Source: Kryptolebias marmoratus
Taxonomy: Eukaryota > Chordata > Actinopteri > Cyprinodontiformes > Rivulidae
Assembly (NCBI RefSeq): GCF_001649575.2
Contig: NC_051446.1
Coordinates: 21,645,632 to 21,709,631, forward strand
Length of the DNA stretch: 64,000 bases
Reading direction: 5' to 3'
Both the position numbers and the translations under genes were made by a program. Positions 23,201 to 33,589 of the stretch are shown piece after piece (position 1 is the stretch's first letter; each line of letters starts with the position of its first letter). The notes under the pieces are model-generated. The model saw nothing but the letters and a program-made list of their open reading frames with translations. It ran no database searches and had not been told where the DNA came from.

Positions 23201-24842
23201 AGTAAAATAAGGTTATTTCTAAGCGTTTTGAACTGGTGACACAGCATATAGCATGCACAAGTTGTTGACAGTGTGTGGTTTTGACATGTGAACATTACAG
23301 AGTCATACAGGTAGTACCTAGCAAGATGGCATCGTCAGTGGTCATTATAGTGTTTCTATTTCAGTGGCTATGATAAGATACATGAGGTGCAACTAAATAC
23401 CTGTTTTAATGGTAAGGTTGTCAGAAAAAATGCCATAAAATAACCATTTGAATCTTTTCCAGAGACTGTTGGTCTCATCAGCTTCTTTAACTGGTTCTTT
23501 GCTGCTACACTTGAATATAATTTAGTCTAATACAAAATAAGTTCTAAATTTCATTTTTGCCAAAATTCCTGAACTACCTTCAGCTCTCCATCTTTCTTGG
23601 TGCTTTTCACCTCCTTCACTCTTTCTGTACGTCTCGATTCCCCTTCATTCCCTCGAAGCCACATTTGACCCAGTTGGTGTTTTATGCCAAAATCTTGTGA
23701 CATGTTTCCTATTTGTGTGTTGTAAAAGTTCTGTTATCTCTCTGTTTCTCTCCCTTTATCAACTCCTCCGTCATTTTTCACATCCTCTTTTATTTTTGTT
23801 TTCCCCCTGAACATTTTCCTTCCTTCCTTTCTTCTTCCTGTGTCTCTTCTTCTTCTCCTCCATCTTTTTTCCCCTCTTTGGCTTTCTTTCGGATGGACAG
23901 ATGAGGAGTCGTGCCCAGTGCACATTGAGGACTAGGTATGGAGTTATGGTTAGATGGAGGATCCAACTTCAGGGTGACAAAATGCTATTAGCTCTGTGAT
24001 TTCAATGAATACGCTGAGACAATTGCCCCCTACGCTCTCATTTTAGCTTCCTATCGTTCCGTTTTGTTTGAAGATGGCTTCTTCTCTTAAACAGTAGGTG
24101 TCATTACAGACAAATGGCACCAGATGAAATCATGCACAAAGTCCAATCTTTGTACACAGACATAATTACAAAATTTCTGCTGGTCTTTACTTTGAAGCAG
24201 GTTTTGTAACACTGGCACTAAGAGGATTTTGTGTAGTTGTACAGTTGCTTGTAGAAACAAACATGTTTGCAGACTCTTCTCTGCTGCATATTTTGTTTTC
24301 CAATGCATGACTCGTAAAGCATGGTGGGTCACAAATATTAGAATGTGCATGATAGACCAAAACGACACAAAAAATATCCTGTATTGTGCTGTCAGTTAAA
24401 AAGCTGGATGAATGACGAGCATAAACTCACATTAGTCTCTAAATATTTTTCCGTTAAGACACAATTTTTCTACAAAATAATTTAGCTAGTAATTATTTAC
24501 ACGGCCAAATAATCTTCTGGCTGTTTTTTCAGTCAGTTTATTAATTTTAAGCTAAAACTTGTCAGAAAAACACCGCTTTGTTAACATAAATTCCAAAGGG
24601 ATACGTACAATCATGCAGCATATGTTGCAGAAACAAGTGATGGTAATCAATCAAGCAATGAACTTCTCACTTTCTGTCGCTTCTCCTCTTTAGATCTCGT
24701 GTATCTGGGGGGCTACAGGCCCGTACTGGATCCCCGCCCCCACCACATCTCCACCAGCAACATCAACCTGGAGGAGCAGGGGGCCGAGAACGGGAACGGC
24801 CAGAGCCCTAAACATCCCCGCCGTGGACCACTCATCGTGTAA
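4331..24842 (+). CDS. rnf157: E3 ubiquitin-protein ligase RNF157 (MGRN1 family)
   Basis: RING E3 ligase paralogous to mahogunin (MGRN1). Coding exons: 4331-4418, 8119-8237, 11770-11858, 12217-12366, 13583-13700, 13783-13849, 13938-13981, 14071-14118, 14226-14297, 14395-14554, 16075-16187, 16272-16504, 17261-17363, 17516-17624, 18557-18768, 18853-18915, 18983-19031, 21772-21882, 24694-24842. All joins keep frame and give about 698 residues; human RNF157 is about 679. The start MGALTSRQ is the known N-terminus and fits an N-myristoylation motif (Gly2, Ser6). Residues 30-260 form the conserved MGRN1-type domain. The C3HC4 RING has ligands C278, C281, C293, H295, C299, C302, C313 and C316. The C-terminal half is Ser- and acid-rich and ends GPLIV. 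MGALTSRQ, unlike the MGSILSRR of MGRN1, separates it from that paralogue. The intron after exon 9 has a GC donor. Two further exons look alternative (20915-21046 and 23901-23935). Confidence 0.95.
4454..4485 (+). repeat. (GGT)n / G-run just after rnf157 exon 1
   Basis: About eight GGT units followed by a G-run, 35-65 bp downstream of the exon 1 donor. Frames across it (poly-Trp, poly-Val, poly-Thr) are artefacts. Confidence 0.9.
5204..5234 (+). repeat. Poly-T tract
   Basis: 31 T residues in intron 1 of rnf157. A frame with a lysine run on the minus strand is a by-product. Confidence 0.95.
7150..7440 (+). repeat. Unclassified interspersed repeat, copy in rnf157 intron 1
   Basis: Contains GTTAGCAAAATATCTCACGA, TTTTAATGAAACTTTCAGA and CCAAGATGGCCGCCACAG, shared with the copies at about 11160-11350, 16780-17150 and 61310-61690. 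Confidence 0.7.
8300..8520 (-). repeat. Unclassified interspersed repeat, partial copy in rnf157 intron 2
   Basis: Reverse-oriented piece: ATGCATATCGCCCGCCGCCT at one end and GCGGCCATCTTGAACTGGG at the other. Confidence 0.55.
9515..9880 (-). repeat. Unclassified interspersed repeat, copy in rnf157 intron 2
   Basis: Starts ATGCATATCACCCGCTGCCT, contains CAAATTTTAGCTCAATATCT and ends ATATTTTGCTAACAGACA. Same family as 16780-17150, opposite orientation. A partial copy follows at about 9900-10030. Confidence 0.65.
10050..10315 (+). repeat. Teleost interspersed repeat (CCATTCATCCATTTTCT type)
   Basis: CATTCATCCATTTTCTTTAC, then GGGTCGCGGGGAGCTGGTGC, CCCTGGACAGGTCGCAAGTC and CATGCATGTTTTGG. This order of blocks is one of the commonest fish repeats. 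In rnf157 intron 2. Confidence 0.75.
11160..11355 (+). repeat. Unclassified interspersed repeat, partial copy in rnf157 intron 2
   Basis: GTTAGCAAAATATCATAAAT and GGATTTTAATGAAACTTTAA, ending near GTGCGATATGCATTCTTTTG. Confidence 0.6.
12773..13305. repeat. Large imperfect inverted repeat in rnf157 intron 4
   Basis: Left arm about 12773-12958 and right arm about 13083-13305 are inverted copies with a 125-bp spacer. Examples: CTCACAATAGAGGCTCGTTA (left) against TAACGAGCCTCTATTGTGAG (right), CCACTCTGGTCACATGAATG against CATTCATGTGACCAGAGTGG, and CACCCCCCCCTCCC against GGGAGGGGGGGGGGTG. The right arm has an extra 45 bp or so. The sequence just before it (GAAGACGTTTTGCTTCTCAT at about 12681) is typical of fish interspersed repeats, so this is probably a fold-back or composite element. 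Confidence 0.8.
14298..14394 (+). other. rnf157: GC-AG intron 9 of rnf157
   Basis: Exon 9 must end at 14297 (codon AAG, ...NSQESK) and exon 10 must start at 14395 (VSDDE) to keep the RING frame. The donor then reads AAG|GCAAGA, the normal context for the rare GC-AG class; the acceptor is CTGCAG. No GT donor nearby keeps both the frame and the conserved protein. The intron is only 97 bp long. Confidence 0.85.
16780..17155 (+). repeat. Unclassified interspersed repeat, longest copy (rnf157 intron 12)
   Basis: About 375 bp from GTCTGATATGCTTG through GTTAGCAAAATATCTCATGA, TTTTAATGAAACTC, TTCAAGATGGCCACCACAG, TACAGATGTTGAGG to GGGCGATGTGCATTCCTCTG. Used here as the reference for the family. Confidence 0.7.
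17364..17387 (+). repeat. rnf157: (GT)12 microsatellite forming the exon 13 donor of rnf157
   Basis: Exon 13 ends CAGGAG at 17363 and the intron begins directly with twelve GT units and then AAAACAAAC. The donor itself lies within the microsatellite. Confidence 0.9.
17945..18185 (-). repeat. Unclassified interspersed repeat, copy in rnf157 intron 14
   Basis: Reverse-oriented: CAAATTTTAGCTCAGTATTT and GCCAGCCATCTTGGGTTGG, as in the other copies. Confidence 0.6.
19955..20150 (+). repeat. TG and CA microsatellites facing each other in an rnf157 intron
   Basis: A TG run (about 19955-19975) and a CA run (about 20127-20149) lie about 150 bp apart in the intron after exon 17. Confidence 0.85.
20915..21046 (+). 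other. rnf157: Candidate cassette exon of rnf157
   Basis: A 132-bp open stretch sits between a good acceptor (GACTGCAG) and a donor (GGTGTAG). It enters and leaves in phase 1, like the exons on both sides, so its inclusion adds 44 residues without a frame change. It encodes an Asn-Gln repeat (NQNQNQAQDEQ) and then a charged segment (REQERDADRLRR). I do not recognise this peptide from mammalian RNF157, and the donor is only moderate, so it is proposed as an optional exon. Confidence 0.45.
23901..23935 (+). other. rnf157: Alternative terminal mini-exon of rnf157
   Basis: After an acceptor (GGATGGACAG) the phase-1 reading gives DEESCPVHIED followed by TAG at 23933-23935; a GTATGG donor follows at once. 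The peptide resembles the alternative C-terminus that I recall from an MGRN1 isoform (...DSCSVGIDE). Including this exon would therefore give a shorter isoform of about 660 residues, and skipping it joins to the last exon at 24694. The small size, phase and paralogue similarity support it; only transcript data would prove it. Confidence 0.6.
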
Positions 24843-26580
24843 ACAGCCTCACTCAGACCAAGTCCTTTAAACTGAACCCGTCCAGAGTCGGCTCTTCTCA
24901 CTCCGCCACAGAGCTGCCATACTGGATCCTGTCCTCACTGAGCAGAGAAACACTTCCCCGTCTGTTCCAACACTTCCCCGACTCATCGCTGAAACCCTCC
25001 TGGAGTGGAAATAGAAAGAAATCACCTCTGCATTATCGGTGCACTTTTATCTCACAAGTTTTCCTTATTTTGATGTCTATGACCTAACTTGTTTTAGGAC
25101 TTATTAGCATACTGCTATTTTATTATTTATTACGTGTAGGTTTAATGAGAGCTGTGTATTGTGACGGTATCTTTAGAAAAACATGCTGCTCCTCTTCTCG
25201 ATTTTTCCTTCCTACTGTATTACCAGCCAAACAGTCAGGGGTAACTGTGATCGGCAATCGGATTTATAACTACTAACTTCTTCTTCTTCTTCTTCATACA
25301 AACTGTATGATGAGTGAGTGGTCAGACGCTTTGAGGCTAAACTTCAGCTCTCACCGGACTACCTTACCGAAGTAAAACTTGCTGACCCCCCCCCCCCCCC
25401 GGATCAGGGAGCTTCAATCTCGACGTTGCATGCGGCTTTCTTGTTTTCCTCTCATTCCCACCATGCTTTGGAAACACCTGTGCTGAATGTAAAATCAGAA
25501 GCCAAGAAATGGCGGCCAAATGATTTTAAAAGGACAAAAACAAACAAATAGAAACCCCTACCTGGAATGTAGGACGATGATCTCATAGAAGGAGAATGTA
25601 CATGACCGCTTCGACTTTACTTAAACGGAAAATTCATAAAAACATTGCCGCACATAACCCTCTGTTGCCATCCTCTCCTCCTGCAGCTCCATTTTAGCAT
25701 GTCAGTATTAATGTAGTGAAACTGGAAGCAATAAAAAAGCCACCACAACTCCACCTCTTCCCCAGCACTGCGATGCTCATTTGCAGCTCCAGGACTAAAA
25801 TTTGTTGGCACTGGCCTTTTATTTTCATAATCAAACCTTTCAGTGTGTTTAGCTGATTTCACTTTTTTTTTTTTTGTTGCCATTCGAAAAGGGATTTATT
25901 GTGAGAAAAACCTCTTACAGGGAATCTGAAACATCGTAGCTAGGATTTTCTTCACCCTCATTTCTCCCAACACTTTAATCACCTGTCTCCTTTTAATTTG
26001 TTTAGTTGTTTTGGTTTTGTACACCTTTTGACGTATATCTCACCCGTTCTCGATGCTTTCCGTGTCTTAATTTGTTGCAGAGCACTGTGTTGTCGGTTAG
26101 TATGTGGATGGAAAATATGTGAAAACTTCTCAAAGGTTTACAAACTCGTGCAAACATTCGACTCGTGTAACCGAAAAGGAACAATAGCTACATTCGATGC
26201 ACTATTAGCTGACTCCTGGGCGACACACTTTGCGGTGCATGAGGTGATCATAGAGCGAGCATGTTAGCCCAGGTCAGCCCGCACCCTCCTGTAGACTTGA
26301 TAATGGACCACTGCACAGACATAAAGCGGTACCATATCTTTCTGTAGTGTTATATTTCGGTTGTTGGCGCCCTATACTGTTGGCCTGTACAGGTCAAGAC
26401 TTGTGCACTATTATAACCAAGCTGCAAAGAGTCACATGATCACAGTCTGAATGTGCGGTTAAAAAGGTCTCTGATACCAATCACAGTATGATATCAACAG
26501 AATCTGCAAAACCCCCACTTTTCTAGAGTAAAAATGACAAAAAAAAAAAGACTTAAACAATAAAGTTTTTGCAACTAAAC
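24843..26580 (+). other. rnf157: rnf157 3' UTR
   Basis: No gene-like frame follows the rnf157 stop. The stretch contains a CTT repeat (about 25279-25294) and a C-run (about 25386-25400), and reaches the poly(A) signal at 26559. Confidence 0.65.
26559..26564 (+). terminator. rnf157: rnf157 poly(A) signal
   Basis: AATAAA about 1.7 kb after the stop codon, followed by T-rich sequence. A second AATAAA at 26917-26922 could serve a longer 3' end. Confidence 0.55.
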
Positions 26581-27547
26581 AAACACCGAGTGATTTCCTG
26601 TTGTTTCTTTCTCAAGGCTGAGTTATTAATTGCTTTTTTTAAAAATTAACAGCCTTTCATTTGTATTTAATGCGATGAAATGGTAGTTGATTAAATAATC
26701 TAGACTAACTGAGTAAAACCGATCTGGTGGCTTTTATCCACCTGGTGCCCTGTCGATTAGCAACTGTGCAGGATGTAGACATTCCCACTTGATTTATTAT
26801 TAATGCCTATTGTGAGGCTCTAACTCATTTTTTATGTTCTATTTTTAGTATCTTAACTTTTGGCATGTTTGTGTTGCAGTCTGGTCAGCTTCTGTTGTTC
26901 TTAGATGCGCTGTTTAAATAAATCTGACATTGGCTTTAGATGCTGCATCTGGATTCAAACACTTTTTGAGGTCAGGACTTGAATTCTGGCAGCCTTTGGT
27001 TGATCAACCATTAATGGGACGACATGTTTGCTTGATCAAACATCAGTCATGCTGCCATGTTCTGAATCACCTGTAGGATTTTCACTCTGCATGTTTGCAA
27101 ACTTCTATCTGAGGCGACACGATTGTAAGAAGCGCAGGAAGGAGAATCATGTGTGACGAGCTGAGGGGGAAAACGATTAAGGCCAAGTTTCTAATTAATG
27201 CTCAGCAGCCCAATGTGAGACAGCAGCAATGGGAACATGTGGGTTCAATGTCTTTTCCACGTTAACTAAGCTAACAAGTTTTGCTTTAATCAGATTTTCT
27301 CATTTGCTGCTGTCTGCTTCATCTCCTCTGTAACTGTGTGCACAAGTCACATGTGCAGAGCTAAATCTGCTTTATCATTGTTCATGTTGACAACTGGCTG
27401 TAAAGGCACATTATCTCTGCCTCTAAATGGAAAAAAAATGTCCTCCACCTGTCCTTTTTTCATTTAGTTCAGTTTTTTTTTTCCATTACAACCCCCTAAA
27501 ACAATCTTCCTTAATATCGGCTGTCAAAAGAATGAAAGCAAAGCCTG
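26581..27547 (+). promoter_or_regulatory. Intergenic region upstream of receptor gene A
   Basis: No coding frame is supported. The last 450 bp are clearly related to the region upstream of gene B (about 34650-35230), for example the shared TGTGTGCACAAGTCA at about 27338 and 34875. The duplication that produced A and B therefore included upstream sequence, and the retained blocks are candidates for a shared regulatory region. Confidence 0.5.
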
Positions 27548-27555
27548 ATATATAA
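27548..27555 (+). promoter_or_regulatory. TATA-like element of receptor gene A
   Basis: ATATATAA follows AAGCCTG about 135 bp before the gene A start codon. The same AAGCCTGAT block with TTTATAG occurs about 150 bp before the start of gene B (35071-35085). Conservation between the two copies supports a core promoter; no start-site data are available. Confidence 0.45.
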
Positions 27556-27688
27556 CACAGACTGTGGGGCTCCTCCTTCTGTAAGCTAATTATTGGTTGT
27601 ATTTGTTCACATGGGGAGGATTTCTGACTTTAGTCAGTTGATGTGTTTGCTCTCTGCGCACAATCTTCCTCAGCTAAGAACTGCAGAA

Positions 27689-30600
27689 ATGATCCACGCT
27701 GGTTTTCTCCTCCTGGTCGTTTTGACAGGTGAGTTTGTTTAAAGCTGGATTTCTATTATTGTTCTATTATTCTGTTATTGAGAAATCATGTTTTTTTGTT
27801 TACATTCCATTTTGAAACTTGAAGATTTTTTTTTTTTGTAAATGTTTTCCTGGAGCTATTTAACTTCACTATTAATATTTATTTTTGTAATTGATGGAAA
27901 CTTTTACCAAAACTACAGGAATTTTAACCGTCATTTATCATAATCCTACATTCTCAAAAAAAAAAAAAAGTTGGCTTCAAGAAAGGAATCGAGTTATTTG
28001 AAATGGGTGAGAAAATAAAAAAAAACTATATAATTTTGTTTGTAGTTAAAAGAAGCAAGAAGAAGAAACTCTATAGTCTTTTTAATCAACTGTCACTGCT
28101 AAAGAAGCAATAATAAGTTTGGTAATATTTTGTTAACTTTCCTATTTTTTCAGATGATCTAATTTATTTGTTTAACAGTAAATGTACAAACCCTATGAAA
28201 TATGACAAATTGATTGGAATGATTAAAAAACTGCTGTAAACAGTAGGAAAACAACAGATCACATGTTTAAATGTATTAATTTTAGGAAGAGGAGTGAGTG
28301 TTTAGAAATATATACTGATTTTAAGTTTAAATTCTTAGGCCAAGTAATGTTCATGCTTTAAAATGGTTGAGATGACAACAAAATGTAGGAATATTTTTTT
28401 TTATTTTAATAAATACATGCTGTCTGCATCCCCGTCTCTCAATTTAACAGACAGTATATTTCCATAACTATCCTTTTCTCAGTTTCAGCATCTTTGATTT
28501 ACTTGAAGAGAATAGTTTTTATCCCTTCTTTCTGTTTTTTATTTGAATTTTCATGAAATTAACAATAAATATGTTTATGCTTAGTACATGAGAAAGCTGC
28601 ACAATGTTAAGTCACATGAAAATTGAGTTTTGTGTTTAAAAATCTTCCACGGTTTTTTGTTTTTCTGTAGACGGGGTGTCGTGTAAGGTTTGCAGTTACC
28701 AGGATGTTCTGGATTACCTGAACCTGACGGTAGATAACAGCGTGTTTAAACTGACCCGGCCCGTTCTGGACCACACACACACCACTGTGGTGAAGCTGGA
28801 CATCATCCTGTTTGCCATCCTGGCAGTGGTTGGTGCTGAATTTAGACTCAGATGTTTATTTCATCAGACAGAAGTAGTCAGGGTGTCTGACATGTTTCTT
28901 TTTATTCTCAGGTTGAAAAAACACAAACGTTCATTCCTTTCATCTGGGCGACAATGGTGAGCTGATTGACCAGCTTTTTCTTCTTGATTAATTAAATGAG
29001 ATTCTTTTTAAGTAACTCTTCGTAAACACTTTACATCTGCAGTCATCCTTACAGTCATTGTTGTATTTTTACTGCAGCAGTGGAAGAATGAACGCATCTC
29101 CTGGGACCCGGCTCAGTTTTGTGGAATCACTCAGATAATAATTCCTGAAAACCTGCTCTGGAAACCAGACCTCTTCATCTATGAGATGTGAGCCTGCAGC
29201 ACACAGACATGAATCTTATTTCGAGACTAATTCTATAAAACGAACACAAGTAACTGATACACACACACATAATTTCACTGAGAATGCATGAAAGATTTTT
29301 AAATAATCAGCATTTGTCTCGACTGAAGTTCGCATTAAAACTGCTAGTTCTTGGAGTTGCATTGATTGTTGCGAGTTTTCCCACCTTATGCCTGTCTTAC
29401 TATAGGATCAAAATTTAAAATATAATTATCCCACCTTATTTAGACGACTTCAAACTCGCAACAAGAAGCAACTTTCTTTTAAAGTCATTGATTTCTACAC
29501 AATACGACTTCTGTTGGAGCCAAGAGAGTTGCTCTCTGCTGACCTTAGAGGTTCGAAATGTTTTCATTGTTCTTTCAGTTCAAAAAGAACCCTCTATGGT
29601 TGGTTAATTAAAGGCTTCTAGGGTGACTCTGAAAAGTAACCGAGGTCTGAAAGTTTTCTTGAGGACCTGATACCTTCCATCTCATGCACCGTAAATGATC
29701 CAGAACAGCTAAAGGGAAAACAGAGGGAGTTATCTCAAACAACTAAACAAATCTAATGAATAGACCAATTATTATTTGTAAAGGCTTTAAAGCCAGAAAG
29801 TGAAATAACAGCTGAGTGACTGATAGGGCTGTTAGATTTTTAACATTACTTCATTGATTCATACAGTATTTTCTCATTCTTCATGTTTGTTGACCAGACC
29901 AGTAACTTTACTGTGTGCTCACATTTATTAAAGAATATGTTCTTTTGGTATAAAAAAAGAGTAAACATATTTACTGATTCATGACCGCAGGTTCAGTTCA
30001 GTTCTGTTGATTCAGTTCAATAGAAGTGTGAAACATGTATGTGTTGTTTCAGGATCCAGAAAGATGACTCCCCTCAGAATCCGAGCATCTTGTTGACTTA
30101 TGAAGGGACAGTTTATTTTAGTGATGACATCCGGGTGGTGAGCACCTGCAAGATGGACATCCACAAGTTTCCCTTTGACACTCAGAAATGCACCATAACC
30201 ATTGGTTCCTCGATACACTGCGGTGCGTGTCAGTCTGTGCTGTTTATTGTGTTTCTACAGCACTCTGCGCCCTTAGTTCTCTCTTTATTTCTGTCTTTTA
30301 TCTCTCGACAGTTGATGAAATGCGGATTTTTCCTTTCTCAAACTCCTCTCGGGCCACGCAGTTTTCACACGAGGTGATGAAGACTCAGGGAGAGTGGGAG
30401 TTCCTGCAACTTTCCATCAGCAACTCCAGTCTCAGCTTCGAAAACAGGACTTGGGAAATGCTCATATACACGGTACACACACAAAAAAGTTAGAATAAAG
30501 GTGTTCTTTAATGGGAAACTTAAGTTTCTGACCAACAAAATAAGATTGGCAGAGCTTTGTGATCTCAACTATCACTGAATTAAGCATATTAGCATAGCTT

Positions 30601-32815
30601 CAGCAACCATAATGCTCTCTTATGCATAATGATCACTGTTTTTATGTATTTTAATAATCATTTCAATTATTTAATTTGGTCTTTTATGACCCATGTCAGG
30701 TCCTGCTCCTAATTTTAGAACATTTAGTTTCTCTGGTGGTTTATGGACACATCTACTGTAAATCATTTACAGAAGTGGGTTGGTTTCCATCTGTTTAGCA
30801 AAAGTTTTGAAAAAGTGTGCAAAAAACAATGTGAAGTTCTTCTGCTGTTAAGCGATTGTTCCATCGAGATCAACATGAAGGCGTTATCATGTGGTTGATC
30901 AGCCCTGACCTCTGACTCCGTTTTACCAGGAGTTTGTTAGTGTGTACTTTTAAAATCTGTAAAAACTAAAAGTTGTGTAGTTTTATTTACTTACCCTCCT
31001 TTTTATGTTAAATTCTTCCAAAAGAATTGGAACACTAGGTGTATGGGGAAGTTTTTGAACTGAGATTTAGTCTAATTCAGGGTACTCTGTTAACCCTGGG
31101 TTGTCTGTTTTACCAGGTGACCATAAAGAGGAGACCCCTCCTCCATGTCATAAATTTCCTGCTGCCCATCCTGTTTTTCCTGATTATGGATCTCGCCTCC
31201 TTCTTCATCGCTGACCATCGGGGGGAGAAGCTGAGCTTCAAAGTCACGGTGCTGCTGGCCATCTCTGTCCTGCTGCTCATCCTGAACGACATCCTGCCCT
31301 CCATGTCCAACAAGACTCCTCTCATAGGTACAAACTCCTACCTGAGCAACAGTTGACTTGAGATTCTCAAATAAACAGTCCTAACAGCATGTTTCCACCT
31401 TTCAGCGACCTACTGCATTGTGATTTTTGCTCTGATGCTGCTCAGTCTGTTGGAGACGATTCTGGTCATATATCTGATGGAAAAAGCTGAGTTTCATCCG
31501 CTGGACAAAAAGGACGAAACATGTCCAAAACATGTCCAAAATGAAAACTATAAAACAGGTGAGAATTACCTTACATTAGAAGATCTAAAAGCAAATTTTC
31601 CTTAATGTTTAATTTTTTTTTTTTTTCACATTTGTTTTTTTTTTTGTGTGATGACACAAACTTGTTGTTTGATCAGGTTTATCAGGACCAAGTCTGCTCA
31701 ACAAACTCATTTGGAAATTTTAATTTGGGATGTTTTAATGCTTGATTTTTCTTGTAATAATGGCATCTTTGACTTTTAATAAATAAAGACAAATGGGGGA
31801 GCAGCAGGTTAACTTCTTTAGTTGCAAAATGAAACCAGTTTTTATCAGTTTATGGAGAATTGACCCAACTTGTCACTTGATTTGTGACCTCTGTAAATAT
31901 TTAGTTGAAGGCCATATCTTCTAAAAAGTGGATATAGTATTGGATATAACTGGAGATGCATATTAGTTGACAAGTCACTTTTATCATGATCAAAACCTGA
32001 CACTTCAAAATGTAAAAACCCAAGAAAAATGCTTCATCCACCTCCTTTTACACAATGTTAGTGATCCTAATTTTTTATCTCTGCCTACATGGCCATAATA
32101 AATATTTTGCATTACTTTTAGAAGATGAAAAACCTTGTGGCTGTCCCTGCATCTGCAGAGTGTCTGAGAAGCAGCATGAGCTCCTGCCTGTTGTCGAAGA
32201 GGTACAGCATTATGTATACAGTAGCGTGCAATCAAATTAAAACAGCAAATTGTGTTTGTGTCTTTGCATCTTGCAGAGGTTATTTACAATTTTACATCGA
32301 ATTACACACAAGAGCTAGACTTCTTGTCATTTCAAGCACAGCACACAAACTTCTTATTATCAAAAGATATCTCACGCTTGCATTTATGCAGCTCTTCTCA
32401 AGTCCGAGACAAACTATAAGCGCACTTCCTTATTCTATGGAAGAAGACATTTACAAATCAGTGCATGCAGTTTGCAAACCTGCTGACACGGATAGCAAGG
32501 CATGAGATGGATTATTGTATGCACTGATCGCCGTGCATGAAATAAAACCAGTTGTGTCAAGCAGAGTCAAACAGTGCAGCATCTGTCTGTTTGCAGGTGA
32601 ACAACATCCTTCAGTCAGGAGAGTCTCATGTGTTGCTGCTGATCCTGGATGAGTTGAAGAAGCTGCAGAAAACCGTATATCTGCATCTCGGCTGCAGAAA
32701 GGAGGGAGTGAGGTCCGTGTACTGGGCAAAGAAAATCAACAGAGCTTTTTTTATCTTCTACATCATCACCGTTTCGCTCTTTTTATCCTTCATCTTTATG
32801 GAATGGAACTCTTAG
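27689..32815 (+). CDS. Receptor gene A: 5-HT3-like Cys-loop ligand-gated channel subunit
   Basis: Pentameric ligand-gated ion channel subunit of the plasma membrane. Ten exons: 27689-27728, 28671-28828, 28912-28956, 29078-29187, 30053-30222, 30312-30472, 31117-31327, 31406-31558, 32122-32201, 32597-32815; the joins keep frame and give 448 residues, close to the family norm. Residues 1-13 are a signal peptide (MIHAGFLLLVVLT). The extracellular domain has loop A WKPD, a Cys-loop from C150 to C164 with FPFD, and several N-glycosylation sites. M1 follows RRP at residues 233-235. M2 starts GEKLSF with E265 at -1' and L275 at 9', the pattern of cation channels. M3 is about 301-323 and M4 about 425-445, ending MEWNS. 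The intracellular loop has a Cys cluster (C355, C357, C359, C361). The loop-B Trp of 5-HT3A is Ser171 here. Best match by eye is fish 5-HT3-like; synteny hints at ZACN. Confidence 0.92.
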
Positions 32816-33440
32816 AAATGTAAAATAATTGACTCTGTTTTGTAAAGTAGAGCCACATCATCATGCAGTCTGTTCATTTGTGCAAGTCACTGCGGCTGAA
32901 TTTGTTAGCAAGGTAAACACGTGAAAAAGTACAGTTTAGTGGTGTGCTTTTTAAAAATACTGGATTTGATTTGTTTTCCAAAAGAAATAAAACTTTGTCT
33001 CTTCATTTCAGACTCGTGGAAAAGCTAAAACCAAAGATAGATAAATAAGTTTATTACTTTTTGAAATGATTACTCTGTATGAAATGTAAACTGTTTGAAG
33101 ATTATTGGTTTTGGTTGAAAAGTATAGAAGTTGTCTGTTTTCTTACTGTAAGTGCTTTCAGTTTTGAAACTTCTTACCATGAAGGAAAATAAGTTTGACA
33201 CTAATCTATGAGATGATAAAAGCTTTATTAATTGTGTGCACTGACTTAAATATCTCTGCAAAGTCCAATTTACTGTGCTGGATGTAAAAAATATATATAT
33301 ATTTAACAGCATAATATAAATACAAAATATTTAAAATAAAAAAAGATGAAGAACAACAGCTGATTAGTTTCGATTTCCCCTTGTGCATGAAGGTTTTGTT
33401 CCAGTCGCCCATTTCTCAACACAATGTCCTGGTTCCCCAA
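32816..33440 (+). other. Gene A 3' UTR and flank
   Basis: No coding frame. AATAAA at 32986-32991, about 170 bp after the stop codon, is the likely poly(A) signal of gene A. A short TA run occurs near 33291. Confidence 0.55.
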
Positions 33441-33589
33441 TATTTAATATGGAACTTGGTAATTTGGGCGAAGGTCACTTGGAGGTTTGCTGCACAGGCG
33501 TTCAAACTCTGAACCCCTGGTCTTCCCATATCCAGGTCCTGCGAAATAACCACCACCATAGCCACAAGTCATCAGCACGTATGCAGTGT

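Noticed and set aside
4331..24842. Assignment of the ligase to MGRN1
   Set aside because: MGRN1 begins MGSILSRR and has different loop residues; MGALTSRQ and the GPLIV end match RNF157.
28676..28960. 94-codon frame running through gene A exons 2-3 and similar read-through frames in B and C
   Set aside because: Each crosses a good donor and continues into intron; exon limits from the family are clear.
32125..32505. 126-codon frame downstream of gene A exon 9
   Set aside because: Out-of-frame read-through of exon 9 into intron 9; the spliced frame EDEKPC continues to the M4 exon.
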